A DNA stretch of 64,000 nucleotides from NCBI RefSeq assembly GCF_032814565.1, contig NZ_CP136521.1, forward strand, positions 1,026,501-1,090,500, read 5' to 3'. Of the stretch, positions 35,362 through 45,068 are shown in pieces (position 1 is the stretch's first letter; each line of letters starts with the position of its first letter). A model generated the notes under the pieces. The model was not told where the DNA came from. It was given only the letters and a program-made list of their open reading frames with translations, and ran no database searches. This DNA comes from Hwangdonia lutea. Its GTDB lineage: Bacteria; Bacteroidota; Bacteroidia; Flavobacteriales; Flavobacteriaceae. The position numbers and the translations under genes are program-made.

Positions 35362-36573
35362 TTATTTAGAAATAGATTTTGCCGCAATAAATGCTCCCGT
35401 CCACGCATTTTGAAAATTAAAGCCGCCCGTTACGGCATCAATATTTAAAACCTCGCCTGCAAAATAAAGATTTTTATGCAACTTACTTTCAAAGGTTTTA
35501 AAGTTGATTTCTTTCAAATCTATACCTCCTGCGGTTACAAACTCTTCTTTAAAAGTACTTTTTCCGTCTACTTTAAAAATGGCTTTGGTTAACTGCAAAA
35601 CCAAAGCTTCCATTTGAGTTTTATTCAAATCAGCCCAAGTTGTTGTTTCTAAAATATCTGCTGCCAAAACCAATTGTCGCCATAAGCGTTTTGGCAAATC
35701 GAATTGCGAAAATTTAAATACGGTTTTTTTGTTTAATGCTTGTTTTAGGGCTTTTAAATTATTCAAACAATCATCAAAAGATTGTTTGATAAAATTAATT
35801 TCTATCGAGAATTTATAGCCGCGTTTTGCCAATTCTATAGCGCCATAAGCCGACAGTTTTAGAATAGCAGGCGCACTCATGCCAACATGGGTAATAAGCA
35901 GTGGCCCTTCGGATTCTAAACGAGATCCTAGCACTTTTATTGCTACATTTTGGGCTACCACACCGGGGATATCCTTGATGCGACTATCTTTAATGTTAAA
36001 TGTAAATAACGAAGGGACGGGTTGGGAAATAGTATGATTCAAACCTTCCAATAATTTCCAGATTTTAGGATTGCTCCCTGTGGCTATCAATAATTTTTCA
36101 GCAAAAAACGAACCTTGATTCGTGTCTAATTGCCAAACGTTTTCTGTTTTTTTAATTGACTTTACGGCATGATTATACAACACCTCAACCTTATTTTTTT
36201 TGACTTCGTTTAAAAAACAATCAATAATGGTTTGCGACGAATCGGTAACCGGAAATATTCTTCCGTCCTCTTCAATTTTCAAATTTACGCCTCGTTTTTC
36301 AAACCATGCCATGGTATCGCCTGTCATAAATTTATGAAAAGGCCCGAGCAATTCCTTTTCGCCCCTCGGGTAATATTGCACCAATTCATTTGGAATAAAT
36401 TCAGCATGCGTTACATTACAACGTCCACCACCAGAAATTTTAACCTTTTGCAACCCCTCTTTTCCGCGCTCTAAAATAGCAACTTTTAAATTTGGATTCT
36501 GTTCGGCAATATTTATACCGGCAAAAAAACCCGCAGCGCCACCGCCAATAATTATAACGTTAAATTGTTTCAT
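35362..36573 (-). CDS. HI0933/BaiN-like FAD-dependent oxidoreductase
   Basis: 403 residues. The N-terminal dinucleotide-binding motif is IIIGGGAAGFFAGINIAEQ; the family marker GGGRCNVTHAEF lies near residue 50; a late FAD-contacting motif is FAGEVLNIDAVTGGFNFQNAWTGAFIA. This is the HI0933-like / BaiN family of flavoproteins; characterised relatives reduce steroid or other carbon-carbon double bonds, but the flavobacterial substrate is unknown. First gene of the minus-strand run containing the mevalonate genes. Confidence 0.9.
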   Translation of the reverse strand: MKQFNVIIIGGGAAGFFAGINIAEQNPNLKVAILERGKEGLQKVKISGGGRCNVTHAEFIPNELVQYYPRGEKELLGPFHKFMTGDTMAWFEKRGVNLKIEEDGRIFPVTDSSQTIIDCFLNEVKKNKVEVLYNHAVKSIKKTENVWQLDTNQGSFFAEKLLIATGSNPKIWKLLEGLNHTISQPVPSLFTFNIKDSRIKDIPGVVAQNVAIKVLGSRLESEGPLLITHVGMSAPAILKLSAYGAIELAKRGYKFSIEINFIKQSFDDCLNNLKALKQALNKKTVFKFSQFDLPKRLWRQLVLAADILETTTWADLNKTQMEALVLQLTKAIFKVDGKSTFKEEFVTAGGIDLKEINFKTFESKLHKNLYFAGEVLNIDAVTGGFNFQNAWTGAFIAAKSISK

Positions 36574-36632
36574 ATTTAAACGCGAAATTAATATTATTAT
36601 CTACTCTAATTATTATTTTTTAATTATTTAGC

Positions 36633-36640
36633 TAACTTTG
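36633..36640 (+). promoter_or_regulatory. TAACTTTG -7 promoter element before the DUF2652 gene
   Basis: Exact TAnnTTTG match only 5 nt before the ATG at 36646, implying a leaderless or nearly leaderless mRNA. No TTG is found at the -33 position. Confidence 0.45.
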
Positions 36641-36645
36641 ATGCT

Positions 36646-37248
36646 ATGGAAAAAGAACCCACACTTATTTGTATTCCCGATATTAGTGGTTTTACGCAGT
36701 TTATGAGTGAGGTTGATTTTGAGATGAGCAGTAAAATAATTCCTTCGTTGCTTAATAAAATCATCTATTCCAACGAGATTGGTTTTAAAATATCTGAAAT
36801 TGAAGGGGACGCCGTATTGTTTTATAGAACAGGCGATTTGCCTCCTTTTAAAACGCTTATTGAACAGTGTAAACTTTTTTACACCGATTTTTACAATCAA
36901 ATGGATGTACTCATAGCCGAGAACAGCCATAAACTCAAAAGCCATATCATTCCAAAAATATTAGGTTTAAAAATTGTACTGCATTTTGGCGTAGACATTG
37001 GCAAAACCCAAGTTGGAAACAACATTAAACTCATTGGCGAGGATATAATTATAGCCCACAGATTACTTAAAAACAGTATAGAAAGTGACGAATATTTAAT
37101 GATTTCTGAAGGAGTGCTAAACCAATATAAAAACCATGATTTAAAAAAAGAGACTTTTTGGACCTCCTTAAAATCAGGCCATGATAATTACGAGCATATT
37201 GGACAAGTAAACTATAGTTACTTTGAATTAAACCCTTTAAAAGAATAA
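36646..37248 (+). CDS. DUF2652 protein with class III cyclase-like motifs
   Basis: 200 residues, cytoplasmic. The start ICIPDISGFTQFM and the segment KISEIEGDAVLFY have the spacing and acidic residues of the two metal-binding Asp motifs of class III nucleotidyl cyclases (F-x-D-I-x-G-F-T and E-G-D-A). The transition-state motif N-x-x-x-R reads I-I-I-A-H-R here, so the Arg is kept but the Asn is lost. A catalytic role is therefore uncertain; it may bind rather than make a nucleotide. It is followed 11 nt later by a lipoprotein gene. Confidence 0.8.
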   Translation: MEKEPTLICIPDISGFTQFMSEVDFEMSSKIIPSLLNKIIYSNEIGFKISEIEGDAVLFYRTGDLPPFKTLIEQCKLFYTDFYNQMDVLIAENSHKLKSHIIPKILGLKIVLHFGVDIGKTQVGNNIKLIGEDIIIAHRLLKNSIESDEYLMISEGVLNQYKNHDLKKETFWTSLKSGHDNYEHIGQVNYSYFELNPLKE

Positions 37249-37259
37249 AAACGAACTAA

Positions 37260-38072
37260 ATGACGACAACATCTTTTTATATTAAAACTATAATTTTAGG
37301 CTTTTTGTTTTACTCGTGTAGCACGGGAAACCTAGAAGTGGTTGCCAATATGGATGCCCAATTGCAAGAAGCCTCGGCACTTGAATTAGTAAAAAATGAA
37401 AATGTTTTATGGACCATTGAAGACGCCGGAAACCCAAATGTTTTATACCGATTGAACAACGAAGCTAATATTGATAGAAGCATTACCATAACAAACGCGA
37501 AAAATGAAGATTGGGAAGATTTAACCTCAGATAAACAAGGCAATATTTATATTGGTGATTTTGGAAACAACAGTAAAAAAAGAGACACGTTTACTATTTA
37601 CAAAATTTCCAATCCAAAAAAATTAAAAGAAGAAACCTCGGCAGGCATTATTAATTTTACTTTACCCAAGAAGGTGGACTCTGAAGATTTTGAAGCTTTT
37701 TTTCTGCACAACAACTATTTTTACATGTTTAGTAAAACTGGTGGCAAAGGCATTTTAATAAAAGTTCCTAACCAAATGGGTACGCACGTGGCGACTTTAA
37801 TTACCGAATTTAAACTTAAAGGAAAACAAACTAAAATTACCGGAGCCGATATAAGTGCTGATGGTAAAACAGTTGTTTTATTAAACCATGATAAACTTTG
37901 GAAGTTAACCAATTTTACTTCGGATAATTTTTTTGATGGCAAATTAGAAGCTTTGGAATTTAAACACGATTCTCAAAAAGAAGGCGTTTGCTTTGTCGAT
38001 TCTAAATCGGTTTTAATAAACGACGAACGAACCGGGATTGAGGGAGGCAACATTTATGTTTTCGAACTATAG
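37260..38072 (+). CDS. Lipoprotein, probable beta-propeller fragment, function unknown
   Basis: 270 residues with a lipoprotein signal (FYSCSTG, Cys20). Repeated short motifs (ENVLWTIEDAGNPNVLYRLN, NIYIGDFGNNSKKRDTFTIYKIS, ADGKTVVLLNHDKLWKLTNF, GIEGGNIYVFEL) suggest propeller blades. No enzyme recognised. Downstream of the DUF2652 gene and probably cotranscribed. Its TAG stop abuts the stop of the convergent DUF2254 gene with no base between. Confidence 0.72.
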   Translation: MTTTSFYIKTIILGFLFYSCSTGNLEVVANMDAQLQEASALELVKNENVLWTIEDAGNPNVLYRLNNEANIDRSITITNAKNEDWEDLTSDKQGNIYIGDFGNNSKKRDTFTIYKISNPKKLKEETSAGIINFTLPKKVDSEDFEAFFLHNNYFYMFSKTGGKGILIKVPNQMGTHVATLITEFKLKGKQTKITGADISADGKTVVLLNHDKLWKLTNFTSDNFFDGKLEALEFKHDSQKEGVCFVDSKSVLINDERTGIEGGNIYVFEL

Positions 38073-39356
38073 TCAAATCAACTCATTATACAAAAACTCA
38101 ATGCGTTTTAAATCCGTGCTATTTGAATGGGTTTTTATGGTGTCTTGATAAAGATTTTCAACCTCCTGTAGAATAGGTTTTTTATATTGCTCACTGTATT
38201 TTGTTTGGTTTTCCAACAAGTGCTTCAGCATACCAAAAAGCTTTGTAACAATCACAAAATCATGCTTGCAGTACGTGCGTAAAGCTGCCATAACGCTATA
38301 TAACAACTCGCTAAAAGTTACTGTTCCAATTTTAACAATAGGCATATTTTCATAAAAATAGCAACTCCTATCGTTTTTATGCATTCTTAACAAAAACAAA
38401 TCCGTTAAATAATCAATAGCATTAATGGCCGTCCCCGGATCGTTAATTCCTGGCGACATGGCTTTTAAGGCTATTTCGGTAATTTGTTTAAAAGCAAGCA
38501 CGTAATTATCTTCAATAAGTTCACTTTTAGAATAAAGAAACGAAGCTGCAATTTGCTTCACAAAATCTTCATCTAAATCTATACTGTATTTTACTATTGG
38601 AGCGCCTTTTAAAACATAGGTACCTTTAACTGGAATAACTTCTATTTTACATTGGTTTTCTTTGGCAATATTGATTAAGTTATTTGAGCTCAAATCTTGA
38701 AAATATCCCGATTTATGCGATTTCAAAACCTGCCAGTTTGAAGTATCCGGAAAATCTGTTTTAGACTCTTTTTCGGCATCAATGAGCGTCTCCAATCGGG
38801 TAATTGCCGTTGAAAAAATTTTATCTAAAATATTGTTAACCTGAATAGCTTGCGAAATGGAATGAATAAAATAGATGAACGCGCCTAAACAAACCGTCAT
38901 AAAAACAATAGCCAGCAAAACCGAAAACCCCGGGAGCTGATATTCATTCCCGTTAGGCTCAATTGCGACAAGTGTAAAAATGCTATATAATATAGATGAA
39001 ATATAAATTCCTAAAATAACTTGATGCCTTCGATTGGAAATTAATCCAGGGAGCACTCTCGGAGAAAAATTACTTGAGGCTTGGTTTAGTAAAATCATTA
39101 CCAAGGAAAAACTAAATACCATTATAGATATGAGTCCCGCAACAAACGTGGTTAAGAGGCTTCTAGCCGTTTCAGTATCGTTAACCACCAATAGTGGCGC
39201 GTGTTCAATCAAGTAGGATGAGATTCCGAGGCTTTCCAAATAGTACATTATAAATGCAAAAAATAAGCCTCCAAGACTCATTAATGTCGGGTAAAATGCA
39301 ATCTTACTTTCAAGTTTTACAAGGTAGTTTATAACATTGTATAAATAGTTTTTCAT
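38073..39356 (-). CDS. DUF2254 integral membrane protein
   Basis: 427 residues. Four hydrophobic segments in the first 180 residues (FYPTLMSLGGLFFAFIMYYL, LLTTFVAGLISIMVFSFSLVMILL, VILGIYISSILYSIFTLVAI, LLAIVFMTVCLGAFIYFIHSI) are followed by the conserved ASSNFSPRVLPGLI loop and a soluble region with SPGINDPGTAINAIDYL, the family signature. Function unknown. It sits 2 nt after the giant phosphoesterase gene, so the two are likely one transcript. Confidence 0.88.
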   Translation of the reverse strand: MKNYLYNVINYLVKLESKIAFYPTLMSLGGLFFAFIMYYLESLGISSYLIEHAPLLVVNDTETARSLLTTFVAGLISIMVFSFSLVMILLNQASSNFSPRVLPGLISNRRHQVILGIYISSILYSIFTLVAIEPNGNEYQLPGFSVLLAIVFMTVCLGAFIYFIHSISQAIQVNNILDKIFSTAITRLETLIDAEKESKTDFPDTSNWQVLKSHKSGYFQDLSSNNLINIAKENQCKIEVIPVKGTYVLKGAPIVKYSIDLDEDFVKQIAASFLYSKSELIEDNYVLAFKQITEIALKAMSPGINDPGTAINAIDYLTDLFLLRMHKNDRSCYFYENMPIVKIGTVTFSELLYSVMAALRTYCKHDFVIVTKLFGMLKHLLENQTKYSEQYKKPILQEVENLYQDTIKTHSNSTDLKRIEFLYNELI

Positions 39357-39358
39357 GT

Positions 39359-42300
39359 TTAAAAATTTAAACCAAACCCAAACGAAAACCTAAATCCTTC
39401 TGTGCTATTAAAAAAGTTAAAAGTTCCGGATAAGCTTTCTGCTGCGGTTACCCAAAATCCGCCGCCATAATCGTTATGCCATTTGTCTGAGTCCTCATTT
39501 TTCAACCAAACACGACCCACATCAGCGCCACCAAACACGCCTATTTGCAAGGGCAAAACACTAGTTTTAAACGAAGGAAAACTATACCTTAAATCGGCAT
39601 TACCAACCAACGAGTTTTTTCCGGTAAAACGTTCGGTTCTAAAACCTCTTAAGCCATTGTTACCGCCAATATTTGAAGCCTGATAAAACACCAAGTCGTC
39701 ACCTACTCTAATTTGTGTTCTCACATCGGTTTTAAGCACTAATTTTCTGTTTTTTGAAAGCGAGTTATAAAACCCAAGATTTGAGTTTATATAACCATAG
39801 GTGTTTTTGGTATCTTTAAATTCTGTTTTTCCTCCTATATTTAAAAGAAAAGTCATGCCCCGTGTTGGGTTTATGGCATTATCAAAACTCTTGTATTTGT
39901 ACTCTGCTTCTAAACCTCCAAAAAAGCGTCTTTTATAAAAATCGGTGTTTATGATGGGAGCAAAATTAGAGATGAAACGATTTGGAGTTTCATCAATTTT
40001 AATAGCTTCAAAAAGGGCTCTAAAGCCATAATCACTACCAAAACTACCTTTTTTAACAATACCTATTTTAGTACCAATAATACTGGTTTTAACTCGGTTG
40101 TAATCTAAATCATCATTATTATTGTTGGTGGTTTCGTTTCCGTAGCCAAAAAAGTTATTCGTAAAATTTTCTGTTGTAAATTTTCCGGCCACATGCAAGT
40201 TCCAATCCTGAAAAATATTGGCAAACTCACCGTCGTATTGAAGGGCAAATCCATTGGTTGCAAAAAAATAGCCGCCTTTAAATCGATGCTGTTGCGAAAA
40301 CGGATTTCGCTGAAAACCTTTTATGGTTTTGGCATAAGATACACCCAACTGAAAACCATCGTCCGGATTAAAACCAATAGCCGGTGTTATGACACTGGAC
40401 TTGGTTATGTTTTTATTAAAATCAAAAAGGTTTAAATTATACACATCTGTAAATTTAATTTCACCACCTTTCTGTTCTTTTACCGTATTGGGTTTTGATT
40501 TGTGGTCGTAAACTTTAATGCGCCGTCCGTTTTTTATAATGTACGTGTCGTTTTCCTGCCCACCAATTAGCCTTGTGTATATTAAGTTATTGGCTTTTCC
40601 AGTAACTTCAAAAACATCTTTATCATCCAATCCGTAAATCCAAATTTCTTTAGTAATGGCTCTATCAAATGTTTTATCGACTAATACATCTGCTTTTTCA
40701 CCACCTTTAATTCGCGATATTTTTACATGCGTTTTGTTATACCCTGTTCGCGTTACCTCAATATAATCGTCTTTATCAGTTCCTGTTAAAATTACCAACT
40801 CGTTTAAATGATCATAATATCGGTTGGCGATATCTTGTAAGTTGCCTCGCCTGCCTTTCAGTTTTTGTTTAATATCTTCGAGTGTTTCGTCTTGAACGGC
40901 TTCGGGCACTTTTGAAAAAGCAACATCAATAAGTTCGTCGGTAATTTGTTCTTGCAAAAATTTTGCCTGCTCCAGCCATTTTTCTCTATCAGCTTGTTGT
41001 ATAAGCACACGGTCTAATTTAATGCCCGCTGCATTCATCCAACCAATGTCCTCTAAGGTTTCATCGTACACTTGAAGCTGTTTGGTTGAACCTGAAATTA
41101 TTTTCATTACATCGAGCAAAGCGCCATCAAAATTCGAAAACACTTGGTCTCTATCTCTTGGAATTGGCCTATAATATTTGTCGCCATTTTCCATATCAAA
41201 TTGTGCCCAACGCCATTGGTCTTGGTGTCTGTCCCAATCACCAATTAACATATCAAAAAGGCGCGCTCTTACAAAGGCATTTTCGTCTATTTTATATTTT
41301 TCGTCTTTACGCACTTTTTCTATAATATCGTGGGTACTTTCAATATCATCGGCGTAACCAAAGTTTCTTTCGCCCGAATAATTATCTTCAGGACGTTCTT
41401 CAATCATATACAATTCGCCTCCATATTCATCATTGTAATCGCCTAAAGCTTTGTGTTTTGGAATAAAGTATAATTTTGGATTGGGATGATAAATCTTAGC
41501 TGCATTAGACAAATCTGGTACCACAGCGAAGGCATACGGATGTGCCGCCGTGTAAAAGTCTAAAATAAGCTCTTCAACTTCGGTTTTTTCAAACTCATCT
41601 TGAATGTAAGTATCCTTAAACAGTACGGTTTGCAAATATTGTGTAGCACTTTTACGGAGCGCTCTCATGTTAAGCTCTCTGCCATCTTTTGTTTTTAAAC
41701 GCAGGGAACGTGTTTGGTGGCCACCGCCTTTTCTAACCACTTCCAAACCACCATAAAGCGTATCTAAAGTCGCCACTTTAGCTTTAATTTTTGTGCTGTA
41801 AATATCTCTGTAATGGTCGCCCCACACCGATTCGAAAAAACCTGTTTTATCGGTTTCTTCTTTGGAATAAATAGACACCTCAACTTCTTGCGGAAAGGTT
41901 TCTGGTAAACTGGACACATCAAAACCTTGCTTCGCCTGAATCGCTTCCTTTTGAAACAGCAATTTTGCCTGCCCGTTTACTTCGCCATAAATTCTAACCC
42001 AACCGCTTCCATCTTTAAAAACCACAAATTCTGCAAAACCTTGTTTCCCATAAGAAAACAAACCGTTTTTACCCAATGCCGCCGCCGATTTTTTGGAGCC
42101 AGAACCGGAAACAATCTGCTTTATAGCCTCGTTTTCTATGTATTGCATGGTGTGCTCATGGCCCGACACAAAAATTACGTTGTCTGCATCTAAAGTCATG
42201 GTTTCCAATCTGCTCATGAGTTTATGATAGCGCTCGTTATAGCGGTCTTGGATAGACACGCCACCTTGCGTTCTTACCTGTGCTAATAAAGATGAAATAA

Positions 42301-43081
42301 TGGGAAGCGGAATCTTTTTTTGAGTGGGATATATGTGCTTTGACGCTGCGTAGAAGCCACCGTGGATACCGTTGGTGTACATGGGATGATGCATGGCAAA
42401 TACCACCGTTTTGTTTTGCGCTTTTTTAAGTTCGCCCTCTACTTCTTCAAACAAACGTTGTCTGGTTTTAATTTCGCATTCATCGTTTATAGTTGGGTTA
42501 TGGTTCCAATTTTCTAAATACCACTGCGTATCAATAATGATTAACTGGATGGTTTCACCAACATCAATACTTTCAAGCGGACAACCATTTTCTGGTAAAA
42601 AAGTATCTTTTCCTAAGGCATCTTCAATATATTTTTCTTGGCGCTTTAATCCTTTTAATCCGTTGGAATACCAATCGTGATTTCCGGGAATAAAGACCAC
42701 TTCGCCCTTAAAGTCAGCAACAGCTTCTAGTTGTGCGTTTAATCCGTTTTCAGCCTTTTTTCGACCCTTATGGTTTTTTGAAGGCAAACCTGACGGATAA
42801 ATATTATCACCAAGAAAAAGCGTGTAATCCCCTTTTGTGTCTTTGTTCTCGATGTGACTTTTATAAGCCTTTAAGCCTTTTGAAAGCGCTCCATAAGGCG
42901 ACCAACCGGCATCGCCAATTAAGTAAAAGGTTCTATCTATTTCTTTGTTGGGGAATTGATTTTGATTCAACTCATTATTAGCATATTGTGCTTTATGGGT
43001 TGCACATGCGCTAAATAATAAGACTAGTAATAAGTTGGTGATTGCTTTATATGGAAACTTCATTAATTTGTTTTTATTCAT
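39359..43081 (-). CDS. Giant lipoprotein: metallophosphoesterase, kinase-like segment, outer-membrane beta-barrel
   Basis: 1240 residues. Lipoprotein signal with FSAC near residue 25; an alternative start lies at 43063. Residues about 50-330 are a calcineurin-like phosphoesterase with YLIGDAGWS, GDNIYPSG, PGNHDWYSNG, FAMHHPMY and SGHEHTMQYI. Residues about 450-760 contain GGGHQTRSLRLKTKDGRELNM, FDMLIGDWDRHQDQWRW (near 617) and PIPRDRDQVF (near 643), which resemble the catalytic and metal loops of HipA/CotH/FAM20-type kinases. From about residue 880 the sequence becomes beta-rich with a BamA-like surface-antigen barrel (NGLRGFRTERFTGKNSLVGN) and ends in an aromatic residue (FGLNF). The whole would sit in the outer membrane with the enzymes on one side. 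Confidence 0.85.
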   Translation of the reverse strand: MNKNKLMKFPYKAITNLLLVLLFSACATHKAQYANNELNQNQFPNKEIDRTFYLIGDAGWSPYGALSKGLKAYKSHIENKDTKGDYTLFLGDNIYPSGLPSKNHKGRKKAENGLNAQLEAVADFKGEVVFIPGNHDWYSNGLKGLKRQEKYIEDALGKDTFLPENGCPLESIDVGETIQLIIIDTQWYLENWNHNPTINDECEIKTRQRLFEEVEGELKKAQNKTVVFAMHHPMYTNGIHGGFYAASKHIYPTQKKIPLPIISSLLAQVRTQGGVSIQDRYNERYHKLMSRLETMTLDADNVIFVSGHEHTMQYIENEAIKQIVSGSGSKKSAAALGKNGLFSYGKQGFAEFVVFKDGSGWVRIYGEVNGQAKLLFQKEAIQAKQGFDVSSLPETFPQEVEVSIYSKEETDKTGFFESVWGDHYRDIYSTKIKAKVATLDTLYGGLEVVRKGGGHQTRSLRLKTKDGRELNMRALRKSATQYLQTVLFKDTYIQDEFEKTEVEELILDFYTAAHPYAFAVVPDLSNAAKIYHPNPKLYFIPKHKALGDYNDEYGGELYMIEERPEDNYSGERNFGYADDIESTHDIIEKVRKDEKYKIDENAFVRARLFDMLIGDWDRHQDQWRWAQFDMENGDKYYRPIPRDRDQVFSNFDGALLDVMKIISGSTKQLQVYDETLEDIGWMNAAGIKLDRVLIQQADREKWLEQAKFLQEQITDELIDVAFSKVPEAVQDETLEDIKQKLKGRRGNLQDIANRYYDHLNELVILTGTDKDDYIEVTRTGYNKTHVKISRIKGGEKADVLVDKTFDRAITKEIWIYGLDDKDVFEVTGKANNLIYTRLIGGQENDTYIIKNGRRIKVYDHKSKPNTVKEQKGGEIKFTDVYNLNLFDFNKNITKSSVITPAIGFNPDDGFQLGVSYAKTIKGFQRNPFSQQHRFKGGYFFATNGFALQYDGEFANIFQDWNLHVAGKFTTENFTNNFFGYGNETTNNNNDDLDYNRVKTSIIGTKIGIVKKGSFGSDYGFRALFEAIKIDETPNRFISNFAPIINTDFYKRRFFGGLEAEYKYKSFDNAINPTRGMTFLLNIGGKTEFKDTKNTYGYINSNLGFYNSLSKNRKLVLKTDVRTQIRVGDDLVFYQASNIGGNNGLRGFRTERFTGKNSLVGNADLRYSFPSFKTSVLPLQIGVFGGADVGRVWLKNEDSDKWHNDYGGGFWVTAAESLSGTFNFFNSTEGFRFSFGFGLNF

Positions 43082-43099
43082 TTTTAAAGATAGTAATTC

Positions 43100-44326
43100 T
43101 TAATTTTCTTCAATAATAACCGTATCAAACAATACTTTGTTGGCTAAGGTTTTATGCACCGGACATTTTGAGGCTATTTGTTTAAGACGTTGTTTTTGCT
43201 CAGTATTTAAGTTGCCAACAAACTTTAACTTTTTATCCATAAAGTCAATTCTTGTTGGTTTTTCAATATCCAACATCAAATCATCGCTATGTTTTTTAGA
43301 ATAGGTTATGTAAGCATATACTTCCTGTAAATCCCATTTTTTGCGTTCGGCATAAAGTTTAAGCGTCATTACGGTACAAGCAGCTAAACCTGCACTGAGA
43401 TAGTCATACGGTGATGGCCCAAAATCGTCGCCTCCAAAACTTAAAGGTTCATCGGCTATAAAACTGTGTTTTTGGGTTTGTATATTGGTAGTAAATTTAT
43501 CTTCCTTCAAGTTTAAATGCGCCACTATTTGCTCTCCAAACGTATCTAACATAGCATTGTCCTTTGGCTCGAAATAACGTTGTACCCAAGAGCCTATAAG
43601 CTTACCAACATAGTCGCTATCTCTACTTTTAGACAATAAATGATCGGCCTGATCTAAACTCACAAAACTCTTTGGATGGTGTGCGTTGTGGTATATTTTT
43701 TCTGCATTTTCAATACCAACAACACCATCAAAAGGCGCATGCATAATCAGCAATGGTTTTCTTAATTTTTTGGTAATTTCCGGTAAATCTGTTTTGCTAA
43801 AATCTTCAACAAACTTCTGATTTATTTTAAATGGTCGGCCGCCAATATCCACCTTTACTTCGCCCTTTTCCTTAACTTCATCAATGCCATGCGAAAACAA
43901 ATGCGTAACATGACCAACCGTGGCCGGTGCACCAATAGTTGCTACGGCTTTTATGTTTTTAAGCTTTGAAGCCGCTACAATTGCAGCAGCGCCACCAAGC
44001 GAATGGCCCAACAACAAACTTGGTGCTTTATAGTTTTCTTCGATATAATCGCTAACGGCTATTAAATCATCGACATTTGCAGAAAAATGACTTTCGGCAA
44101 ACTCGCCTTCGCTTCTTCCTAAGCCCGTAAAATCAAAACGCACCACGCCAAAACCATGGTTTGTTAGCGCTCTACTTATGTTTTTTACAGCATTAAAATT
44201 GCTATAACAGGTAAAACAGTGTGCAAAAATGGCATAATAGCTTGGTTTTTGGTTTGCCGGTAATTCCAAATACGCTTGTAATTTATACCCTTTTTTATTC
44301 TGAATATTGAGCTTTGTATTCTTCAT
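43100..44326 (-). CDS. Alpha/beta hydrolase fused to OsmC-like peroxidase
   Basis: 408 residues. Residues 1-250 are an alpha/beta hydrolase with oxyanion region FAHCFTC and nucleophile Ser in [17 protein letters not shown] near 108. Residues about 270-405 are an OsmC domain with both reactive cysteines, one in [19 protein letters not shown] and one in [10 protein letters not shown]. OsmC-family proteins reduce organic hydroperoxides; the hydrolase may release a substrate ester. The gene overlaps the second MsrA-like gene by 32 nt, so it is the end of the oxidative-repair operon. Confidence 0.9.
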   Translation of the reverse strand: MKNTKLNIQNKKGYKLQAYLELPANQKPSYYAIFAHCFTCYSNFNAVKNISRALTNHGFGVVRFDFTGLGRSEGEFAESHFSANVDDLIAVSDYIEENYKAPSLLLGHSLGGAAAIVAASKLKNIKAVATIGAPATVGHVTHLFSHGIDEVKEKGEVKVDIGGRPFKINQKFVEDFSKTDLPEITKKLRKPLLIMHAPFDGVVGIENAEKIYHNAHHPKSFVSLDQADHLLSKSRDSDYVGKLIGSWVQRYFEPKDNAMLDTFGEQIVAHLNLKEDKFTTNIQTQKHSFIADEPLSFGGDDFGPSPYDYLSAGLAACTVMTLKLYAERKKWDLQEVYAYITYSKKHSDDLMLDIEKPTRIDFMDKKLKFVGNLNTEQKQRLKQIASKCPVHKTLANKVLFDTVIIEEN

Positions 44327-44840
44327 TTTTAATTAAATGATTTAGTTTATCTGGATTGGTATATGCTGAAAATTGCTTTAATAGCAACTTGAGCTTAGGA
44401 TTGATAAAGGTCTCGCAAAAAGGTTTGTTTGGGTTTTTGAAATAGTACTTTTGAATGGCTTCTCGCGATGCTTTAAACCTTGCAAATGGCAAAACCTTTG
44501 TTATCAATTTTCCGTTAAAATCCTTCTGAAAACTTTCAATAATATCATTTGATTCTTTTTCTTGCGATTCAGCAAAGGTATAAACTGCCGACCTATACTT
44601 GTAACGCATACTGTGATTTGATGTGCTCATATGCGTATGTAAATGAATTTCAATCAAAACTTTTAACGGGATTTCATTCGAATTGAAATGTACAAAAACC
44701 GCTTCTGAAAACGTATCATTTTCATCATGTGATGCGATATAGCCCTGTTCCACTTTTTCAACACCTTTTAAAGATTGAAACACAGCTTCAGTACACCAAT
44801 GGCAACCACCACCAAATCCTATTTTAGTTTTTCTATCCAT
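44295..44840 (-). CDS. Divergent MsrA-like protein
   Basis: 181 residues. The start [27 protein letters not shown] aligns with peptide methionine-S-sulfoxide reductase, keeping the catalytic Cys (C-H-W-C in place of C-F-W-C) and YRSAVY. It has lost or changed other parts: the HPTY/GHAEVVQ region is shortened to FSEAVFVHF and HDPT reads HMST. Activity is likely altered or substrate-specific. Overlaps the glutaredoxin-like gene by 22 nt upstream and the hydrolase-OsmC gene by 32 nt downstream. Confidence 0.82.
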   Translation of the reverse strand: MDRKTKIGFGGGCHWCTEAVFQSLKGVEKVEQGYIASHDENDTFSEAVFVHFNSNEIPLKVLIEIHLHTHMSTSNHSMRYKYRSAVYTFAESQEKESNDIIESFQKDFNGKLITKVLPFARFKASREAIQKYYFKNPNKPFCETFINPKLKLLLKQFSAYTNPDKLNHLIKNEEYKAQYSE

Positions 44841-45067
44841 TTATCTATATCGGAGTCCCTTGGGTTTCTCAATTTTTTCTCATCAAGGGTTATTGTCGGG
44901 AAATTTAGTTTTCGGTTTTTATAAAGGCTTCGCAAAGCTTCTGCATGGTCAGTATTTTCTTCAACATCCAGAAATTTATAATCTAATTGACGTGTTTCAA
45001 AATAAGATTTATAATGCTGTGTTTTGTGGCACCTTTCGGCTCCATAAAGTTTAATTTCTAAAGCCAT
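44819..45067 (-). CDS. Glutaredoxin-like small protein, monothiol
   Basis: 82 residues with a thioredoxin fold start (IKLYGAERCHKTQHYKSYF), one cysteine at the active site (C-H-K-T) and the cis-Pro region NFPTITLDEKKLRNP. It may reduce the neighbouring MsrA-like protein or another partner through a monothiol mechanism. It is encoded 1 nt after the TlpA-like gene and overlaps the next gene. Confidence 0.8.
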   Translation of the reverse strand: MALEIKLYGAERCHKTQHYKSYFETRQLDYKFLDVEENTDHAEALRSLYKNRKLNFPTITLDEKKLRNPRDSDIDKWIEKLK

Positions 45068-45068
45068 A

